Both the position numbers and the translations under genes were made by a program. From CAVSUZ01 sp963795415 (GTDB lineage: Bacteria; Pseudomonadota; Alphaproteobacteria; Acetobacterales; Acetobacteraceae), in contig CAWCHQ010000003.1 of the NCBI GenBank assembly GCA_963795415.1, positions 558,001 to 622,000 of the forward strand: a stretch of DNA of 64,000 nt. Direction: 5' to 3'. Shown here piece after piece: positions 29,273-37,589 of this stretch (the stretch's first letter is position 1; each line of letters begins with the position of its first letter). Below the pieces are notes generated by a model. That model ran no database searches. It saw nothing but the letters and a program-made list of their open reading frames with translations, and was not told the DNA's origin.

Positions 29273-29938
29273 TCACGTCCCCGTGCAGGGCCGCAGAAGT
29301 CTCTCGGCGAGAGGCTGTAGTTCGGTGAATCGCTGCGCCACCGCTTCGGCGCCCTTCGCCATATCCGAGGTGCCGTAGCCCCAGGCAGCGAAAATGCAAG
29401 GAAGCCCGGCGTCGTGAGCGCCCCTGACGTCGTTGCGGTGGTCACCCACCATAATGGTAGCCTCGCGACGGCCGCCGGCGCTGGCGATTGTTGCCAGCAG
29501 GTGCTGCGGTTCCGGTTTGCGGACCGGAAAGCTGTCGCCTCCGCCCACAGCGGCAAACAGCCCTCCAATCCCGAGCCCCTCAAGCAGATCGCGGGCCGGT
29601 CGCTCCAACTTGTTCGTGCAAATCGCCAGAATCCAGCCCCGGGACCGCAATGCGGTTAGAGTGTCGGCGACACCGGGGTAAAGTTGGGTCCTGTCGGCGT
29701 AATGTGCGCCGTAATCGGCCACATAGGCCGCTAAATCCTCGGGCTGGGCCATTTTGCCGCGCGCAGTAAATGCGCGCTCTATCAGCCGGTCCACCCCGTC
29801 TCCCACCATCCGGGCCGTCTCTACCTCCGAAAAGCCTTGAAGACCGCGCGACGCCATAAGCCGGTTAAGGGCCGCCGCAAGGTCTGGCACCAAGTCCACA
29901 AGTGTCCCGTCGAGATCCAGCAGCAAAGTGCCTGGCAA
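29273..29938 (-). CDS. gph: Phosphoglycolate phosphatase (HAD family)
   Basis: HAD-superfamily phosphatase removing 2-phosphoglycolate, a DNA-repair and photorespiration by-product. The 221-residue protein has HAD motif I (LLDLDGTLVD), motif II (ICTNK), motif III lysine (KPEPQHLLA) and motif IV (MVGDHRNDVRGA). No ATG lies near the conserved start; a TTG at 29938 with CGGAG six bases upstream gives LPGTLLLDLDGTL and is the best choice. The frame is open further upstream (to 30190) but that part is antisense to glmU. It is divergent from glmU. Substrate specificity within the family is inferred. Confidence 0.88.
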   Translation of the reverse strand: MPGTLLLDLDGTLVDLVPDLAAALNRLMASRGLQGFSEVETARMVGDGVDRLIERAFTARGKMAQPEDLAAYVADYGAHYADRTQLYPGVADTLTALRSRGWILAICTNKLERPARDLLEGLGIGGLFAAVGGGDSFPVRKPEPQHLLATIASAGGRREATIMVGDHRNDVRGAHDAGLPCIFAAWGYGTSDMAKGAEAVAQRFTELQPLAERLLRPCTGT

Positions 29939-30038
29939 GTTAGACTCCGAAACGCAAGTTGATTCCGGACCCGCATCTTGCCTTTGACACGCGGCCCCGT
30001 TGCCCGCTAACCGACCATGAAAGGTACAAGGAAGCGTG

Positions 30039-31358
30039 ATGTCTGCAACCGCCGTGATCCTCGCCGCCGGGCTGGGGACCCGGATGCGCTCCAATTTGCC
30101 CAAGGTGCTGCACCCGATCGCGGGCCGGCCGATGCTATGCCATCTCACCTCAAGCTGCGAAGCGGTGTTTGACCAGATCATAGTGGTCACAGGTCCCGAT
30201 ATGGGCCAGGTGGAGAAGATCGCCGTTCCTCATCGCTGCATAGTTCAGACAGAACGGCTCGGCACTGCCCACGCCGCGCTTCAGGCGGCGCCGTATTTTG
30301 GCAACGGCCGGGTCACCATACTCTATGGCGACAATCCACTCATTCGGCCAGACACCATGAAGGAGCTGCTGGCCCGGCTCGAAAGCAGCGATGCAAGGTT
30401 GTCGTTGCTGACCATGCGGCCCCGAGATCCGGGCAGGTATGGGCGGGTGCTGGTCAGCGGCCACTATGTCGACCGGATCATTGAATGGGCAGACGCTACC
30501 GACGTCGAGCGGGCGATCGGGCTTTGCAATGTCGGTGTGCTGAGCGCCGATGCGCCTGACATGGAGCGCTGGCTAAGGGCCGTGCGAGCCGAAAATGCGA
30601 AGGGCGAATACTATCTGACGGACATTGTAGCTCTGGCGCGCGCCGAGGGTCGGCGTGTCGCGGCCGTTGAGGCGCCGGCGCATGAAGTTGCCGGCATAAA
30701 CTCCCGTGGCGAGTTGGCAGCGGCGGAAGCTGTCGTGCAGGAGTGGCTGCGGTCGGCGGCCCTGGAATCAGGAGTAACCATGACTGACCCGAGGTCGGTC
30801 TTTCTCAGCTATGACACGGTTCTTGGACGAGATGTGACCCTCGAGCCCAGTGTCGTATTTGGACCGGGTGTTGTTGTCGGGGATGAAACGGAGATCCGTG
30901 CTTTCAGCCACCTGGAACGCTGCCGTGTGGGCGAGGGCTGCGTTATCGGGCCATTCGCCCGGTTACGTCCGGGCACCGTGGTTGGGGACGGCGCGCGCGT
31001 CGGCAATTTTGTCGAGTTGAAGGCAACTGCGCTCGGCCCTGGGGCTAAAGCCAACCACCTGACCTATTTGGGCGATGCGGAGGTCGGTGCCCGCGCGAAT
31101 ATCGGCGCGGGCACTATTACCTGCAATTATAACGGCTTCGCGAAGCATCGCACAACGATCGGCGCAGGCGCCTTCATTGGCGCCGATACGGCTCTCGTCG
31201 CACCGGTGCGGGTAGGCGATGGCGCGATTATAGCCGCCGGAAGCGTCATTACCGACGACGTCTCCCCCGATGCACTGGCGATCGCGCGTGGCCGTCAAAC
31301 GGAGAAGCCCGGCCGCGCCGCCTCATTCCGTGCGAAGCACCAGGGAAGGACGCGCTGA
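30039..31358 (+). CDS. glmU: Bifunctional UDP-N-acetylglucosamine pyrophosphorylase / glucosamine-1-phosphate N-acetyltransferase
   Basis: Makes UDP-GlcNAc for peptidoglycan and LPS: the C-terminal domain acetylates glucosamine-1-P, the N-terminal domain adds UMP. The nucleotidyltransferase signature LAAGLGTRMRSNLPKVLHPI and the metal site YGDNPLI are present; hexapeptide left-handed helix repeats run from about residue 255 to the end, with KKxxxGxGAxANH-like and NIGAGTITCNYNGFAKH blocks. 439 residues from the ATG at 30039 (AGGAAG ribosome-binding site); a GTG one codon upstream is possible. The stop is 1 nt from the glmS start, so two consecutive users of glucosamine phosphates are co-expressed. 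Confidence 0.97.
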   Translation: MSATAVILAAGLGTRMRSNLPKVLHPIAGRPMLCHLTSSCEAVFDQIIVVTGPDMGQVEKIAVPHRCIVQTERLGTAHAALQAAPYFGNGRVTILYGDNPLIRPDTMKELLARLESSDARLSLLTMRPRDPGRYGRVLVSGHYVDRIIEWADATDVERAIGLCNVGVLSADAPDMERWLRAVRAENAKGEYYLTDIVALARAEGRRVAAVEAPAHEVAGINSRGELAAAEAVVQEWLRSAALESGVTMTDPRSVFLSYDTVLGRDVTLEPSVVFGPGVVVGDETEIRAFSHLERCRVGEGCVIGPFARLRPGTVVGDGARVGNFVELKATALGPGAKANHLTYLGDAEVGARANIGAGTITCNYNGFAKHRTTIGAGAFIGADTALVAPVRVGDGAIIAAGSVITDDVSPDALAIARGRQTEKPGRAASFRAKHQGRTR

Positions 31359-31359
31359 T

Positions 31360-33183
31360 ATGTGCGGAATCATTGGAGTTATTGGCTCGCGTCCGGCAGC
31401 GCCCCTGATCCTTGATGGATTACGACGGCTGGAATACCGAGGCTACGATAGTGCGGGGATCGCGACGCTTCTGGACGGCGCCATTGAACGACGGCGGGCG
31501 GAAGGCAAGCTCAGCAATCTGGCCACAACCCTGGAGCGCGCGCCGTTGCCCGGCACCACCGGGATTGGACATACTCGTTGGGCGACCCACGGCGCGCCGA
31601 CCGAGAGCAACGCCCATCCGCATGCGACCAAACTGGTGTCCGTCGTGCACAACGGAATCATCGAAAATCATGCGGAACTGCGGGCAGAGCTCGAAGCGGC
31701 GGGCCAAAAGTTCGAAACTGAAACTGACACGGAGACGGTTGCCCAGCTGGTAGACCTCCATCTCCGGGAGGGGATGGACCCGATCGGCGCAGCCGGTGCC
31801 GCCTTTCCTCGCCTTGAAGGTGCCTACGCACTGGCGATTATTTTCGCCGGCCATCCTGAATTGATTGTTGGCGCACAACATGGCGCGCCGCTCGCGGTGG
31901 GTTATGGCGACAACGAAATGTTCGTCGGCTCTGATGCGCTGGCGCTTGCACCGCTTACGCGGCGGATCGCGTATTTGAAAGATGGCGACTGGGCGGTGGT
32001 GGACCGCAAAGGGTGCCGGTTTTTCGACGCGTGCGGCGCATCGGTTGATCGGGAAGTGAAGCTCACACGCCTGACCGGTGCCGCTATCGGAAAGGGCAAC
32101 TTTCGCCACTTTATGGAAAAGGAATTACATGAACACCCGGCTGTTTTAGGCGACACGCTGCGCCGGATGATCAACCCCGCAAGTCGAGCGGTGAGCTTGC
32201 CGGAGCTGAGCTTTGATCTCTCGCGCATTTCGCGCATTTCAATTAGCGCATGTGGTTCGGCTTTCTATGCCGGCTTGATCGGCCGGTGGTACCTCGAAAC
32301 GGTCGCTCGTATTCCCGCCGACGCAGACGTCGCGAGCGAGTTCCGTTATCGCTCGCCGCCAATGCCACGCGACGGACTCGGCCTGCTCGTCAGTCAATCC
32401 GGCGAGACCGCGGACACGATGGCGGCGCTCCGGTACATGCGTGAGCAGGGGCAACATGTCATGTCGATCGTGAACGTCCCCGAAAGCAGCATGGCGCGGG
32501 AATCGGACGCTGTGCTGGAGACTGTGGCAGGACCCGAAATTGGGGTGGCGAGCACCAAGGCCTTTACCGCCCAGATTGCTGTGCTCGCGTGCCTGGCAAT
32601 CGCGGCTGGGCGGGCTCGGGGAACGATCAGTGAGGAGCAAGAGGCGGCACTTACCGCATCGCTGCTGGAGGTCCCAGGACGGGCGGCCGACGTGCTGGAA
32701 AAAGATGCGTCGATTCGCGATCTGGCCGTGCGTATTTCCAAGGCGCGCGACGTGCTTTATCTGGGACGGGGCAACTGTTTCCCAATTGCGCTGGAAGGCG
32801 CACTGAAGCTGAAGGAAATCAGTTACATTCACGCCGAGGGCTATGCTGCCGGTGAGATGAAGCATGGACCGATTGCGCTGATCGATCCGGCCGTTCCCGT
32901 CATTGCCACGATCCCCTCTGGCCCGCTGTTCGAAAAAACGGCGTCCAATCTCCAGGAGGCGGCCGCTCGTGGAGGGCAGGTGATCGTCTTCAGCGACGAA
33001 GCCGGCGCAAAAAAACTGAGAAATATCGCTTCGGAGACCATCGTGCTGCCGGAGGTGGATCCGTTTGTTGCGCCATTATTATATGCAATCCCGGTCCAGT
33101 TGCTCGCCTATCATGTGGCAGTTCTCAAGGGCACGGATGTGGATCAACCTCGCAATCTGGCGAAATCCGTAACGGTGGAGTAG
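31360..33183 (+). CDS. glmS: Glutamine--fructose-6-phosphate aminotransferase (isomerizing)
   Basis: Converts fructose-6-P and glutamine to glucosamine-6-P, the entry step of amino-sugar synthesis. The 607-residue protein starts MCGIIGVIG with Cys2 as the N-terminal nucleophile of the glutaminase domain (about 1-235), followed by two SIS domains (ISACGSAFYAGLIGR; LGRGNCFPIALEGALKLKE) and the terminal AKSVTVE. The ATG at 31360 is required so that Cys is residue 2. It lies right behind glmU. No glmS ribozyme-like structure is seen, as expected in a proteobacterium. Confidence 0.98.
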   Translation: MCGIIGVIGSRPAAPLILDGLRRLEYRGYDSAGIATLLDGAIERRRAEGKLSNLATTLERAPLPGTTGIGHTRWATHGAPTESNAHPHATKLVSVVHNGIIENHAELRAELEAAGQKFETETDTETVAQLVDLHLREGMDPIGAAGAAFPRLEGAYALAIIFAGHPELIVGAQHGAPLAVGYGDNEMFVGSDALALAPLTRRIAYLKDGDWAVVDRKGCRFFDACGASVDREVKLTRLTGAAIGKGNFRHFMEKELHEHPAVLGDTLRRMINPASRAVSLPELSFDLSRISRISISACGSAFYAGLIGRWYLETVARIPADADVASEFRYRSPPMPRDGLGLLVSQSGETADTMAALRYMREQGQHVMSIVNVPESSMARESDAVLETVAGPEIGVASTKAFTAQIAVLACLAIAAGRARGTISEEQEAALTASLLEVPGRAADVLEKDASIRDLAVRISKARDVLYLGRGNCFPIALEGALKLKEISYIHAEGYAAGEMKHGPIALIDPAVPVIATIPSGPLFEKTASNLQEAAARGGQVIVFSDEAGAKKLRNIASETIVLPEVDPFVAPLLYAIPVQLLAYHVAVLKGTDVDQPRNLAKSVTVE

Positions 33184-33212
33184 CATACGGGCTCCAGGAG
33201 GGATGTCACGAC

Positions 33213-33899
33213 ATGCTCCCGCTATCCGGCATCGCCGTGTTTCAGGCCCTGCCAGAGACGGCCTTGCAGCGGCTGTCGCGCGCAAGCACGCCATTGGAAC
33301 CGCCGAGCGGGACCCGTTTGATCACCCAGGGTGACAAAGCTGATGTTATCTTCGCGGTTCTCGGAGGGGATGGTTACGTCCGGGTCGGAGCTGCGGATAA
33401 CCGGGGAAAGAGTTTGATGCTGGCAGTCTTCCGTACGGGCGATGTCGTAGGTGAACTCGGGGTCATCGAGGATATCCCGCGAACGGCCGATGTTGTGACG
33501 GAAGGGCGGGTCCGGCTGGCACGAATAGCGGGCGCGGCGTTCATGTCGGTGCTGGAGGAATTCCCGGCTCTCGGAATGGCCCTATGCCGGACGCTCTCCG
33601 AACGGCTCCGCCGAACGTCCATCCTTCTTGAGGATGCCACCTTCGAGACGCTGGAGGTGCGCCTCGCGCGGCAACTCATCTATTTAGCTTCGCAGAACGG
33701 GCGCGAAGTGGAAACTGGACTGCAGCTGCGGGGCCGGTTCCGTCAGAGCGACCTTGCCGACCTTCTCGGCGCGACAACTCGCAGCATCATCACGATTTTG
33801 AACGTTTGGCGTTCTCTGGACATCCTCCAGTTCGATCCGGCGGCTGGACGGCTCACGATCACGCGACCGGACCAGTTGCGGGCCCTTACCGAACGGTAA
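33213..33899 (+). CDS. Crp/Fnr family transcriptional regulator
   Basis: 228-residue regulator with an N-terminal cyclic-nucleotide-binding-like beta barrel (about 8-125, GDVVGELGVIEDIPRTADV) and a C-terminal winged helix with the recognition region FRQSDLADLLGATTRSIITI. There is no cysteine cluster, so it is not an Fnr-type iron-sulfur sensor. The phosphate-binding segment is only loosely Crp-like, so the ligand is unknown. It starts 29 nt after glmS on the same strand and could be co-transcribed; the target genes cannot be told from the sequence. Confidence 0.9.
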   Translation: MLPLSGIAVFQALPETALQRLSRASTPLEPPSGTRLITQGDKADVIFAVLGGDGYVRVGAADNRGKSLMLAVFRTGDVVGELGVIEDIPRTADVVTEGRVRLARIAGAAFMSVLEEFPALGMALCRTLSERLRRTSILLEDATFETLEVRLARQLIYLASQNGREVETGLQLRGRFRQSDLADLLGATTRSIITILNVWRSLDILQFDPAAGRLTITRPDQLRALTER

Positions 33900-34006
33900 C
33901 GTTTCGGCCGAACCTGTGCATTCCTCCTCCAACTGTGAAGCGTTTCATAGCCCGGCCGCTTCGTTTGTGGTCCCAGGAATATAACGATTGTGCTCCGGAG
34001 CTCCTA

Positions 34007-34597
34007 ATGCAAGCCATGGTTGACTACGTTGAAAAGCCAGGAGCGGCTATCGCTCGGCAGAACCCTTCTGCCGAGGATTGCACCTGGATTCTACCGCTGT
34101 CCCGCGGGTTCAGGGTCCGCCCCGCCGCGGATAGTGATGCTCCCCGCATCATACGGCTGATTGCAGAAGTGTGGTCCGAGTGCCCAGGCCGGGTCCTTCG
34201 GGTGCAGCGGGAGCTTCCCGAGCTGCTCACACCGGCTCGGTCGTATCGTGAATGGGGTGGTAGGTTCTGGGTTCTCGAGCAACTCGACGAGATCGTGGGA
34301 ACTGTAGCCATAAAGCCAGCCCTCGAACCGCAGGTGATGGAGCTGCAGAAGCTCTGCTTGCACCGACTATACCGCAGGCAGGGTCTCGGGGCCTTCCTTT
34401 GTGAGCTGGCCGAGCAAGAGTCGCTGCTGCGGCAATGTCATCGGATCGATGCGTGGAGTGACACGAGGCAAGTCGAGCAGCATCGCCTGTTTGAGCGCCG
34501 CGGCTATGTACGTGACGACACGGTCGACTCCAGCAAAAAAACCGACCCCGCAATGTATTACTGCTATCATAAGCAGCTGAAGCGGAAAAGCAATTAA
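34007..34597 (+). CDS. GNAT family N-acetyltransferase
   Basis: 196-residue protein with a GNAT fold from about residue 35: FRVRPAADSDAPRIIRLIAE at the start, VAIKP ... LQKLCLHRLYRRQGLGAFLC as the acetyl-CoA-binding motif (R-x-x-G-x-G/A) and FERRGYVRDD near the end. Substrate unknown. The ATG at 34007 was chosen because GGAG lies at the right spacing; the frame is open 200 nt upstream but overlaps the regulator gene. About 150 nt without genes follow. Confidence 0.85.
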   Translation: MQAMVDYVEKPGAAIARQNPSAEDCTWILPLSRGFRVRPAADSDAPRIIRLIAEVWSECPGRVLRVQRELPELLTPARSYREWGGRFWVLEQLDEIVGTVAIKPALEPQVMELQKLCLHRLYRRQGLGAFLCELAEQESLLRQCHRIDAWSDTRQVEQHRLFERRGYVRDDTVDSSKKTDPAMYYCYHKQLKRKSN

Positions 34598-34749
34598 CAG
34601 CCAAGTCACCGAGGGGCGGGCGCACGTCCTAGTACATCGATTCCGTGAAAGTTCCCAGATGCCCGCAGACTTGGCGAGAGTCGCTGGGCCGGCCGGCGGA
34701 TAGCGTCGATGCGAGTCGTCTCATGGAAACGCTGTAATGGTTCAGCTTC

Positions 34750-36192
34750 CTAAGGAACAGCTCGCCCAGGCCTGATGACCGGCTCAGCCCGGTGCCGCGG
34801 GAACAGGTTGTCGCTCAGCAAACCGGCTCCAACGAGCATGACAACCAGGATCCCGAGCCGGCTTGCGAGCAGCGCAAACGGGTCGCCAGACCCAAGGAGC
34901 TTGCGCTGGATCAAAACAGCCGCAGCCGCGGCCATTACCGATACCCCCAGGCACGGCACTCCCGCACGTAACGTCCTCCAAATGTTGGCCTGCAGGGCGA
35001 TGGCGCTGCTCGGCAGCACAAACGCTGCGACGATGAACTGGGACACCACCCACAGCCAGACGGCATGCTGTGCGGTCGCCGGTCGGAGAGCCAGTTGACA
35101 GCTAAAGAGAACCGCACTGGACGCAAGATGGGCACGCAATGCCACACTGGGTATTCCCAGAGCCACCAGCGCTACCCCCGCCGGGAATATAAGGAAGCTC
35201 CATGCTGCCACAACGATGAGCGGAACTGAAACGGAGCTTACTGATGCCCAGAGGGGACCAAGCAGTAACTGCGTCAGCGGGCCGATCGAAACCAGAAGTG
35301 CAGCACAGAGAGGGAACAGGACCAATCCTGAGCTTGCCAGCCAGCGCTCCGCACAGGCTCGAAGAGCGGGCCGATCCCTTTGATGTTCGGACATTGCTGG
35401 CAACATCAGCCGCCACAGAGCCGTGGAAGCGAGTTCCCGGACAGTGTCCACCAGCCGGAAAGCCAGGTGCACCTCTCCCAGGGCCGTTGCCCCGGCGGTG
35501 CTTCCGATCAGGATCGCAAAAACCCTATACCGTCCGTGTAACACAAGAGTGCTGGCGGTCAGGGGTACTCCGATCGCGATGAGTTCTCTAACTGACCTCC
35601 AATTCCAGCAGGGAGCGGGGCGCCAGCCGGCACTCGCGAGCAGAACCACGGTGCCGATCACAGACGTGACTGCCTGCTGTGCCACCACGGCCCATGCGCC
35701 TCCTCCGGCAAAAGCGAAGCCGATGCCGGTGATTGTGCCTATGCCCTGCCCAATGAGAGTACGGCCGGCAAGAAGGTGGTACCGGCGCTCCCTAGTCACC
35801 CGCCCCTGCACCGCGCCGCCCGCCCCCACCAGCGGCAATGCCGCCCCCAACAGCAACGCCATCGGCAACAGCCGAACGTCCCCGATTGCCGGCACAAGCG
35901 CAAACCCGAGCGCCGCCTGCAGGACTCCAGCCAAGAAACCAACCGCGATCGAAGCCCAGAATGCACTCGCCGCGGCCTCCTCCCCCAGATCGGCACGCTG
36001 CACCATCGCGTCCGCAAAAAAGGAGTTCACACCCACCCGGAACAGGATATACGTCGAAGCCGCCGCAGCGCCGATCCCCAGTTCCGACGGGCCAATCACT
36101 CGGGCGATGAAAAGTGCGGAGCCCAGAGAGAACAAACCGGCAGCTCCAGCTTCAACCGCAGACCACAAGATGCCGGCGGAGGCGCGTCTCAT
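34750..36192 (-). CDS. Oligosaccharide flippase family protein (Wzx-like)
   Basis: 480-residue MOP-superfamily flippase with 12-14 predicted membrane segments, no large soluble domain and the family's N-terminal helix pattern (AGAAGLFSLGSALFIARVIGP). It would flip undecaprenyl-linked repeat units to the periplasm for polymerisation. The ATG at 36192 overlaps the stop of the upstream membrane protein gene (ATGA), so it is coupled to it and to the Wzc gene before that. The neighbourhood contains Wzc and Wza but no Wzy polymerase of obvious type; the 466-residue membrane protein could fill that role. Confidence 0.85.
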   Translation of the reverse strand: MRRASAGILWSAVEAGAAGLFSLGSALFIARVIGPSELGIGAAAASTYILFRVGVNSFFADAMVQRADLGEEAAASAFWASIAVGFLAGVLQAALGFALVPAIGDVRLLPMALLLGAALPLVGAGGAVQGRVTRERRYHLLAGRTLIGQGIGTITGIGFAFAGGGAWAVVAQQAVTSVIGTVVLLASAGWRPAPCWNWRSVRELIAIGVPLTASTLVLHGRYRVFAILIGSTAGATALGEVHLAFRLVDTVRELASTALWRLMLPAMSEHQRDRPALRACAERWLASSGLVLFPLCAALLVSIGPLTQLLLGPLWASVSSVSVPLIVVAAWSFLIFPAGVALVALGIPSVALRAHLASSAVLFSCQLALRPATAQHAVWLWVVSQFIVAAFVLPSSAIALQANIWRTLRAGVPCLGVSVMAAAAAVLIQRKLLGSGDPFALLASRLGILVVMLVGAGLLSDNLFPRHRAEPVIRPGRAVP

Positions 36193-37589
36193 CGACAAAT
36201 CCGCGCCGTCAGCACTAAGCCTGCCACAAGCCCCGGCAGCCAAGCGACCCGGCTCTGATACCGATCATGCGGCCCGGACAGTCCGCCGCAAATCATCGCA
36301 TTGGCAACAAGAGTGAAGAGGGCCGCTGCTGCAAAGCTTTTTTCTACCGAACTGCTAAGCCGGCGTAGTAGTAAAAATATCGCTATAAGTCCGATGCCTG
36401 TAACAACCGTAGCAATGTGAAGCCTCTGCAACCAATCAGGCACGAGCGCAATGCCGCGCGTCTGACGTGCTGAAAGATAGCGCTTCAATTCGGCCGAAGG
36501 AAAGTCGAGCTTGATCCACTGCGTAACTTCCGCCGACCATGGGTGCAGCCCGTCGCCAGTTCTGAATTCAATAAATTGCTTCTCGCTGTTACCAAGAAAC
36601 GCCAATGACTCTCGTAGCGGTTCGGTTTCGGTAGCCACCGTTAAAATTTGTCCGGCCTCTTCGCGGATCTGGTCCGGACCACCCGCAAGGTAAAGGGGAC
36701 TGCCCCGGCTCCACAGAAACTCGTCGGCATCCGTTGGCAGCTTGTTGGAGTAGGAGCACAAGCGCCAACCGGACTGCGGACAATAATTACGCACGGCATC
36801 CTGTCCTGGCCCATCGGCAATCACCCGCGCCAGCAGGAATATCCGTCCATACGGGGCAATGGTGGGCCCACGCCCAGCTGCGACGTTGCTGGCGATCAAA
36901 CCCGTCACTCCGACAGCCATGGCAAGCAACGGAGCCAGCAAACGCCTGAAACTCGGGCAGCTCGTTTGTCCCAGAACTAACTCAACGTTTGCACGAGGAT
37001 CAGTGACCATCGGGCACCGCCAATTCAGCGGTCTCAGCCGTGGCGACGTGTTCTGCATTGCCCTGTTCATGACAGCTATAGCGCTGACGAGCAGCAAGCC
37101 TATCGGTGCATTAGACAAGTGTGCTGAAACCGCAAAGGTGATAAGAGCCATTAGCCCCAACCGTTCTGAAGGTTTCAGACGATCCGGGACAATAGCAAGA
37201 AGCCCCAGCGCCACCGCCATGAGGGGTGTGAGGAAGTCAGGACTAAGTTCCGAGATGTCCCATGGCAGGGAGGTCAATCCCACTGTTGCCAAAGTTACTG
37301 GTATGATCATCCAGGGGCACCATCGCGAAATCAATGTTCGACCAAGTATCGATATTACCCAACAGGCAAGCAGCGCCTGTCCGAGAATGGCTGGCCAGGT
37401 CGTGATCGTCAGATGGAGCGATAGAAGGAACAGGCTGTAAAACGGCGGGCGATCCCATCCCAGATGATGATTGATCGCTTGCGACAGATACGTGCCGGTA
37501 TCCGCAAATACCAGCGGGTAGCCGTTCAGCAGCGCCGGCCAGAGCAGCAGCCAGGCCGCGGCGGATAACCACAATAACCGGCAAATCAC
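36189..37589 (-). CDS. Polytopic membrane protein of unknown function in the polysaccharide locus
   Basis: 466-residue protein with about 10 membrane helices starting immediately (LLWLSAAAWLLLWPALL) and a large loop of about 130 residues between helices near the C-terminal third. I do not recognise a family motif; the topology resembles glycosyltransferase C-type or O-antigen polymerase/ligase proteins, including an acidic/aromatic segment FADTGTYLSQAINHH after helix 1. The GTG start at 37589 overlaps the stop of the Wzc gene (GTGA); the frame extends 180 nt further but only over wzc. It is coupled on both sides (wzc and wzx-like), so a role in repeat-unit synthesis or polymerisation is likely but unproven. 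Confidence 0.7.
   Translation of the reverse strand: MICRLLWLSAAAWLLLWPALLNGYPLVFADTGTYLSQAINHHLGWDRPPFYSLFLLSLHLTITTWPAILGQALLACWVISILGRTLISRWCPWMIIPVTLATVGLTSLPWDISELSPDFLTPLMAVALGLLAIVPDRLKPSERLGLMALITFAVSAHLSNAPIGLLLVSAIAVMNRAMQNTSPRLRPLNWRCPMVTDPRANVELVLGQTSCPSFRRLLAPLLAMAVGVTGLIASNVAAGRGPTIAPYGRIFLLARVIADGPGQDAVRNYCPQSGWRLCSYSNKLPTDADEFLWSRGSPLYLAGGPDQIREEAGQILTVATETEPLRESLAFLGNSEKQFIEFRTGDGLHPWSAEVTQWIKLDFPSAELKRYLSARQTRGIALVPDWLQRLHIATVVTGIGLIAIFLLLRRLSSSVEKSFAAAALFTLVANAMICGGLSGPHDRYQSRVAWLPGLVAGLVLTARICR

Noticed and set aside
32250..32865. Frames on both strands within glmS
   Set aside because: Shadows of glmS in other frames, without independent start signals or domains.
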